From Treponema sp. (GTDB lineage: Bacteria > Spirochaetota > Spirochaetia > Treponematales > Breznakiellaceae), in contig JAISJS010000045.1 in NCBI GenBank assembly GCA_031261385.1, forward strand, positions 1 to 8,805: a DNA stretch of 8,805 nt, in the 5' to 3' direction. This document shows positions 4,527 through 8,805 of this stretch, piece by piece (the first letter of the stretch is position 1; every line of letters begins with the position of its first letter). A program made the position numbers and the translations under genes. Under the pieces are notes generated by a model. The model was not told the origin of the DNA and did not search any database. It saw nothing but the letters and a program-made list of their open reading frames with translations.

Positions 4527-7500
4527 TTAAATTAAATATTCATACTTCCCGGTAAGTATTTCAATCATTGCCGCGAATTCGACCGGTATATCCTTATCGC
4601 CTTTGCGGTATTCTCTTACCGATTTATCCTCAAGCCGAATCCGGTACGTGTCCTTAGCGGTAATAGTAAAGCCTGCGTTTTCGCTGTCTGCAAAATCTTC
4701 TGCGCGGTGAAAAACGGTAAACTTGTCCTTATACGGTTTTCCCGCATGGGGGCAGAAGGTGGCGCAGTTTCCGCATTCGTTACACATACGGTCAACATGG
4801 ACGATTTGATGCGAAGAAACCATATCCGCCTTCGCTGCCGAACCGGCGGGGAATTCAACCATGATGTTCGCACGGTTGGGACAGACATCAACACAAATTT
4901 CGCAGATCGTATCACAGCTCAGGCAGCGGAAGCCGTCGGTGTTATCGTTCCTGCGTTGATCGATAACGCCTTTTTTAAGGTAATATGCGGAAAAATCGGC
5001 GGTGATTTCGGAGGAACTGACGGCGGCGGCTCCGACGGCGGTTCCGTTTTCAGCAGATGAAACATGCGCGGGACCTTTAGGCTCGGCGGAAAAATCTGCG
5101 CTAAGGCTTAGCTTGCCGAGTATATCGGCAGCCGCCGTTTTACCGTCGGCAATAGCTTTGACCACGGTGGCCGCTCCTGCCTTACAGTCCCCTGCGATAT
5201 AGACGCCGGGCAAAGAACTTTCATTGGCCCCGCTGAGTTTCGGGAAACCTTTTTCGTTAAGGGCTATATTGTTCGTTTTGAAAAGTTCGGTATCAACCCG
5301 CGCACCCACCGCGCCGATTACCGTATCAAAACCCAGTTCAACTTTTTTGCCGGTTCCGGTTATGCCTCTCCTTCCCGAAGCATCATAACCGGCAAGCTGC
5401 ATTTGTTCGCACACAAGAACGCCGTCTGAAAAAGATTCGGGGGCAAGGAGTTCCATCATTTCAATCCCGTCATTGAGGGCGAGCTCCTGTTCCTCCGTTT
5501 GGGCGGGCATGAATTCGCGGGTGCGCCGGTAGACAATGGTCACTTTTTCGACGCCTTTGTTCCGTTTTGCCGCCCGCGCGCAGTCCATGGCGACGTCGCC
5601 GCCGCCTATCACGGCGATTTCTTTTCCAATGGCAAGATTACATTGTGATTTTTTTGAATCTTCAAGGAATTTCAGCGCGTCAATAATTTTTTCCTGACCC
5701 TGCTTTACCGGAGACGCCCCTTCTTTCCATGCCCCCGAGGCAATCACAACAAACTGATGTTTCTTCTGCAATTCCGCTAATGAATAATTTTCCGGCGTAT
5801 TGAATTTAAATTCAACGCCGAGCTTTTCGGCAATTTGAAAATCCCGGTAGATTGCGTCATCGGAAATTCTGAACGAGGGAATCACATACTGAACGATGCC
5901 GTAAGGCCTTTCCCGCCTTTCGTACACCGTTACCGGCACGCCGTTCCGCCGCAAATATACCGCGGCGGCCATTCCCGCAGGTCCCGCGCCGATTATGGCG
6001 GCGGTCTTTTCAGTCCGTAAAACAGGCGAGGAAAGGGCATGTATATACCCATCCTGGGCATGATCGGCGGCAATGAGTTTTGCCTGCCGTATCTCCAGCG
6101 GATCCTCGTAATCGAGGCGGGTACATTTATTCTGACACTGGTGATCGCATATCGTCCCGGTGATAGACGGGGCGGTATTGTCAACGGCAATTATTTTAAA
6201 GGCTTCCGCATAACGGGCATCGGCAACCTGCGCAAGGTATTCGGGGATACGCTGATGAATCGGGCAGCCGCCATCCTGGCAGGGCGCCTTGGCGCAGTCA
6301 AACAGCGGCAGCGGGCTCGAAGTTTTCCTCAAGCCCGCCTGGCGGTATTCCTTGTGATAACGGCTTTGGTTCAAAACTTTTTCATCAAGTTCATTCAGGA
6401 CTTTAACATTTATCGCTGTATTTGATCCAGTTTCGCCTGACGCGCTGCCCGGCCCGGCAATACCACCAAGGGTCTTTTCCGCCAGTTCGGCAAGCTGGGT
6501 CAGCCGTTCATAACCGCCGGGTTTTAGAATGGTTGTGGCAACCGTCACCGGCCGTATCCCCGTTTCAAGAATTTCAGCCAGATTAAAGAAGTCGGCGCCG
6601 CCTGAATAGGAAACCGGTAATTCACCGCTAAACGTTTCCGACAATTTTTTTGCCACACGGATCGAAAGCGGAAAAAGGGAACGGCCTGACATGTACATTT
6701 CGTTTCCCGGCAGTTCATGCTGTTTTATATCAACCGGGAACGTGTTGGTAAGTTTTACGCCAAAAGACAGGTTTTTTTCTTTTGCCAAAAAGCGCAGCCG
6801 CTTGAGCATATCAACTGCGTCATCAAACTGAAGGTCATCCTTAAAATGATGATCATCAAAAGAGATATACCCGTAACCCATTTCGTCAAGTATCTTCCGT
6901 GCGGTTTCATAATCCAGCAGGGTGGGATTGCATTTAACGTAGGTATGGAGCCCTTTTTCGGTAAGAAGATACGCGGCTATTTTTTCGATTTCCTCGCGGG
7001 GACAGCCGTGGAGGGTCGAAAGGGTTATCCCCGGAGAAACAGCCGGTGACAGCGCCTCAAGATCTTTTTTGTTGAATTTTTCAAAGGAACCGATAGTATC
7101 TAAAATATATTGATAACAGCTTTTCCAAATTTCCGTAGATGAAGCGTTCTTCATCCCTTCGATGTAGGCGTCGATCTTTTTTGATTTGATACCGTCAAGG
7201 CTGTAGCCGACGCTCATGTTGAAGATAACGTTTTCAGGAAGGCCGAATTCTTTTCCGAATACATGGCAGAGAAACCAGGCCTTGACATATTCGCCAAGAG
7301 CTTCTTCGACAGTGAGTTCCGTGGACCACTCCACATTGTAGCCTTCATCGGTAACGTTGATGCAGGGACGAGCTACCGCTTTCCGCAGTTCTTCTCCGTC
7401 CATGATCTGCACGGTTTTAAGTTCGATAAAACGGCTTCCCGCAAGATAGGCGGCTAAAATGTTTTGGGCAAGCTGGGAGTTGGGACCCGCGGCGGGACCC

Positions 7501-7664
7501 ACCGGAGAATTTATTTTTGTCCCAAAAAGTTCAATGCTGTGACCATTAACCGGCTTATAAAATTTTTCCTGCCGAATGCAGAAAACCGAACCGTTAGTTT
7601 TAAATTCACACCTTATACATTTGACAAGATCCGGAAAAGGGATGGGCCGCATAATTTCACTCAT
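4527..7664 (-). CDS. ygfK: YgfK-type flavin/iron-sulfur oxidoreductase (putative selenate reductase subunit family)
   Basis: This encodes 1045 residues, close to E. coli YgfK in length. Three parts are visible. (1) A dihydroorotate-dehydrogenase/PreA-like barrel, about 1-400: SPVGPAAGP (53-61), GITLSTLHGCP (212-222), CNPTLL (245-250), GVKLTNT (302-308). (2) A GltD-like module, about 450-850, with iron-sulfur cysteines C457, C462, C467, C506, C510 and C514, the FAD loop GAGPAG (559-564), the NAD(P) loop GGGDVAMDC (687-695) and YIAGDC (822-827). (3) A C-terminal ferredoxin-like domain with C914, C917, C921, C924, C928 and C961, C964, C967, C971. It is a cytoplasmic electron-transfer enzyme. E. 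coli YgfK has been linked to selenate reduction and, in gut bacteria, to anaerobic urate use; its true substrate is uncertain. The start at 7664 (MSEIMRPIPF, like E. coli MGDIMRPIPF) is chosen over ATG at 7670. An Ala/Ser-rich linker (about 851-898) is longer than I recall for E. coli. It lies 13 bp after the permease stop. Confidence 0.95.
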   Translation of the reverse strand: MSEIMRPIPFPDLVKCIRCEFKTNGSVFCIRQEKFYKPVNGHSIELFGTKINSPVGPAAGPNSQLAQNILAAYLAGSRFIELKTVQIMDGEELRKAVARPCINVTDEGYNVEWSTELTVEEALGEYVKAWFLCHVFGKEFGLPENVIFNMSVGYSLDGIKSKKIDAYIEGMKNASSTEIWKSCYQYILDTIGSFEKFNKKDLEALSPAVSPGITLSTLHGCPREEIEKIAAYLLTEKGLHTYVKCNPTLLDYETARKILDEMGYGYISFDDHHFKDDLQFDDAVDMLKRLRFLAKEKNLSFGVKLTNTFPVDIKQHELPGNEMYMSGRSLFPLSIRVAKKLSETFSGELPVSYSGGADFFNLAEILETGIRPVTVATTILKPGGYERLTQLAELAEKTLGGIAGPGSASGETGSNTAINVKVLNELDEKVLNQSRYHKEYRQAGLRKTSSPLPLFDCAKAPCQDGGCPIHQRIPEYLAQVADARYAEAFKIIAVDNTAPSITGTICDHQCQNKCTRLDYEDPLEIRQAKLIAADHAQDGYIHALSSPVLRTEKTAAIIGAGPAGMAAAVYLRRNGVPVTVYERRERPYGIVQYVIPSFRISDDAIYRDFQIAEKLGVEFKFNTPENYSLAELQKKHQFVVIASGAWKEGASPVKQGQEKIIDALKFLEDSKKSQCNLAIGKEIAVIGGGDVAMDCARAAKRNKGVEKVTIVYRRTREFMPAQTEEQELALNDGIEMMELLAPESFSDGVLVCEQMQLAGYDASGRRGITGTGKKVELGFDTVIGAVGARVDTELFKTNNIALNEKGFPKLSGANESSLPGVYIAGDCKAGAATVVKAIADGKTAAADILGKLSLSADFSAEPKGPAHVSSAENGTAVGAAAVSSSEITADFSAYYLKKGVIDQRRNDNTDGFRCLSCDTICEICVDVCPNRANIMVEFPAGSAAKADMVSSHQIVHVDRMCNECGNCATFCPHAGKPYKDKFTVFHRAEDFADSENAGFTITAKDTYRIRLEDKSVREYRKGDKDIPVEFAAMIEILTGKYEYLI

Positions 7665-7670
7665 ATACAT

Positions 7671-7678
7671 TTCTCCTC
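7671..7678 (-). promoter_or_regulatory. Ribosome binding site that decides the ygfK start
   Basis: GAGGAGAA (minus strand, 7671-7678) overlaps the permease stop codon. Two in-frame ATGs follow, at 7670 and 7664. The first is only 2 bases from GAGGAG, too close for good initiation; the second has a spacing of about 8 bases and matches the family N-terminus. The overlap with the upstream stop implies coupled translation. Confidence 0.75.
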
Positions 7679-8805
7679 TATTCTTTCAAATCGTCAGCCG
7701 CCGCTTCCTTCTGCACCTTTTGCGCCATCGCCTTGTCCGCATCTCCTGCGGGGAAAATAATGTTCATCAACACGGCGATGACACAAACCGCTACGGTGGT
7801 ATCCTTAAAAATCCACTGAATTGCGCCGGGCAGATGACTTACCAGGAGCTTGTTGTCCCCGATAGCAAAGCCCACGCCAAAGGTAATCGCCAGGACAAGC
7901 AGGTTCCGGTCGGAGAAGCCCGCCTTGGCAAGGAGCTTCATGCCGTTCAGCATGATCATGGCAAATACCGTGATAACCGCCCCTCCCAAAACGCTGGAAG
8001 GCATCGCCGCAAAAACGGCGCCTATCTTGGGGATAAAGCCCGCAAGGATAAGCACAAAAGCGCCAAGGGCAATACACCATTTGTTGACGACTTTGGTCAT
8101 CGCAACAATTCCTGCGTTCTGCCCAAAGGCGGTATTGGGCAGTGTGTTGAAAATCGCCGCAAACATCGATCCCGCCGCATCGGCGACCACGGCGCCGGAA
8201 GTTTCCCGTATCGAGGCTTCCCGGTCAAACGCCGCCATGGTTATCCCGTTGATGTTCCCCATGGTTTCGAGCCCGGACACAACATAGATAAACATCAAGG
8301 GCAGGATGACGTCCCAACTGAAAGTCGGCTTGATGGAGAACGGAATCGGGACGGAGATAATTTTTGCTTCCGCAATCTGGGTAAAATCAATCTGCCCCAG
8401 AATGACAGACAGTATATACCCGACAATGATACCGATAAGGATGGCAGAAATTTTAAACATCCCCCTGCCGAATCGCTGCAGGCACATGATCACCACAAAA
8501 ACCGACCCGCCTATAAGCAGGTTCTGCCAGGATCCGTATTGAGATGCCATAGCGGCGACATTTGCGGGAACCGGCTCCCCGAGGGCGGTAAACTCTGCGG
8601 CAAGGGCGGCATTCGTTTCCGGTCCCGCGCCGCCGGCAAAGTATTGTACCCCGACGGGGAGCAGATGAAGACCTATCGTAATAAGCACCGCGCCGATTAC
8701 AATCGGGGGAAAAAAATTTTTAAGGGGCCGGATAAAAAGCCCCATGACAATTTCCACAAGACTTGCCACGATGATGGCGCCTAACAGGGCGTTGATCCCG
8801 TATTC
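7678..8805 (-). CDS. NCS2-family purine permease (xanthine/urate type likely), 5' end beyond the right edge
   Basis: The frame is open from base 8805 to the stop at 7678 (about 375 residues), so the N-terminus lies outside the window. It is a polytopic inner-membrane protein with many hydrophobic helices and matches the nucleobase:cation symporter-2 family (UraA/XanQ/UacT/PbuX), which takes up uracil, xanthine or urate with H+ or Na+. Near the visible N-terminal end LLGAIIVASLVEIV and FIRPL are typical. The substrate-site helices show SGLETMGNI, with the conserved glutamate, and TAFGQNAGIVAMTK (QNAG codons at 8110-8121). Gln-Asn here follows the purine transporters (XanQ, UapA, PbuX type), whereas UraA has Glu-Asn, so xanthine or urate is favoured over uracil. 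The C-terminus is a short charged cytoplasmic tail. An in-frame GTG at 8769 is not a credible start because homology continues upstream of it. It is the first visible gene of the operon with ygfK. Confidence 0.92.
   Translation of the reverse strand, partial: EYGINALLGAIIVASLVEIVMGLFIRPLKNFFPPIVIGAVLITIGLHLLPVGVQYFAGGAGPETNAALAAEFTALGEPVPANVAAMASQYGSWQNLLIGGSVFVVIMCLQRFGRGMFKISAILIGIIVGYILSVILGQIDFTQIAEAKIISVPIPFSIKPTFSWDVILPLMFIYVVSGLETMGNINGITMAAFDREASIRETSGAVVADAAGSMFAAIFNTLPNTAFGQNAGIVAMTKVVNKWCIALGAFVLILAGFIPKIGAVFAAMPSSVLGGAVITVFAMIMLNGMKLLAKAGFSDRNLLVLAITFGVGFAIGDNKLLVSHLPGAIQWIFKDTTVAVCVIAVLMNIIFPAGDADKAMAQKVQKEAAADDLKE

Noticed and set aside
8767..8769. GTG as the permease start
   Set aside because: The frame continues open to base 8805 with family-like sequence (LLGAII) directly upstream, so the true start is beyond the window.
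7576..8784. 402-codon open frame on the plus strand opposite the permease
   Set aside because: It is a shadow: its translation is rich in His, Arg, Asp and Gly without any recognisable motif, while the opposite strand encodes a clear NCS2 permease and runs on into the ygfK start.
1..8805. tRNA, rRNA, riboswitch, transposase or selenocysteine codon signals
   Set aside because: I saw no cloverleaf, rRNA-like or purine-riboswitch-like segment in the intergenic regions, no transposase frame, and no in-frame TGA within the conserved proteins. A purine riboswitch could still lie upstream of the permease, outside the window.

Overview
The window looks like part of a purine-use locus from an anaerobic or facultatively anaerobic bacterium. 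No molybdenum hydroxylase gene is visible, but two families present here (YqeB and YgfK) normally travel with selenium-dependent molybdenum hydroxylases. The gene set, moderate GC content and lysine/alanine-rich tails on small proteins would fit a gut spirochaete such as Treponema or a clostridial lineage. That placement is inference from protein style and cannot be settled without database searches.

Right side, minus strand (transcribed from right to left): a nucleobase:cation symporter-2 (NCS2) permease, cut by the right edge; a YgfK-type flavin/iron-sulfur oxidoreductase (1045 aa); a 133-bp inverted-repeat element; an SsnA-type aminohydrolase (442 aa); and a YqeB-type selenium/molybdenum hydroxylase accessory protein (273 aa). 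The spacings of 13 bp (permease to ygfK) and 2 bp (ssnA to yqeB) indicate co-transcription; only the repeat element interrupts the run. The operon promoter lies outside the window.

Middle: a second, shorter inverted-repeat element lies between the end of yqeB and a convergent HigA-like gene on the plus strand. HigA has a histone-H1-like lysine-rich tail and no HigB toxin gene beside it. Divergent from it is a 79-aa DUF2158/YodC-like protein, also with a Lys/Ala-rich tail. The two share a 128-bp promoter region.

Left side, minus strand: an adenine deaminase gene (ade), cut by the left edge, with its own consensus-like promoter placed so close to the start codon that the mRNA may be leaderless.

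Together the metabolic genes suggest uptake of xanthine or urate (permease), deamination of adenine to hypoxanthine (Ade), a further ring-deamination step on an unproven substrate (SsnA), an electron-transfer or reductive step (YgfK), and maturation of a selenium-dependent molybdenum hydroxylase (YqeB). No wholly new system is evident. The least explained parts are the two related inverted-repeat elements that bracket ssnA-yqeB, and the orphan HigA/DUF2158 pair with matching basic tails. No gene-free stretch exceeds 300 bases.
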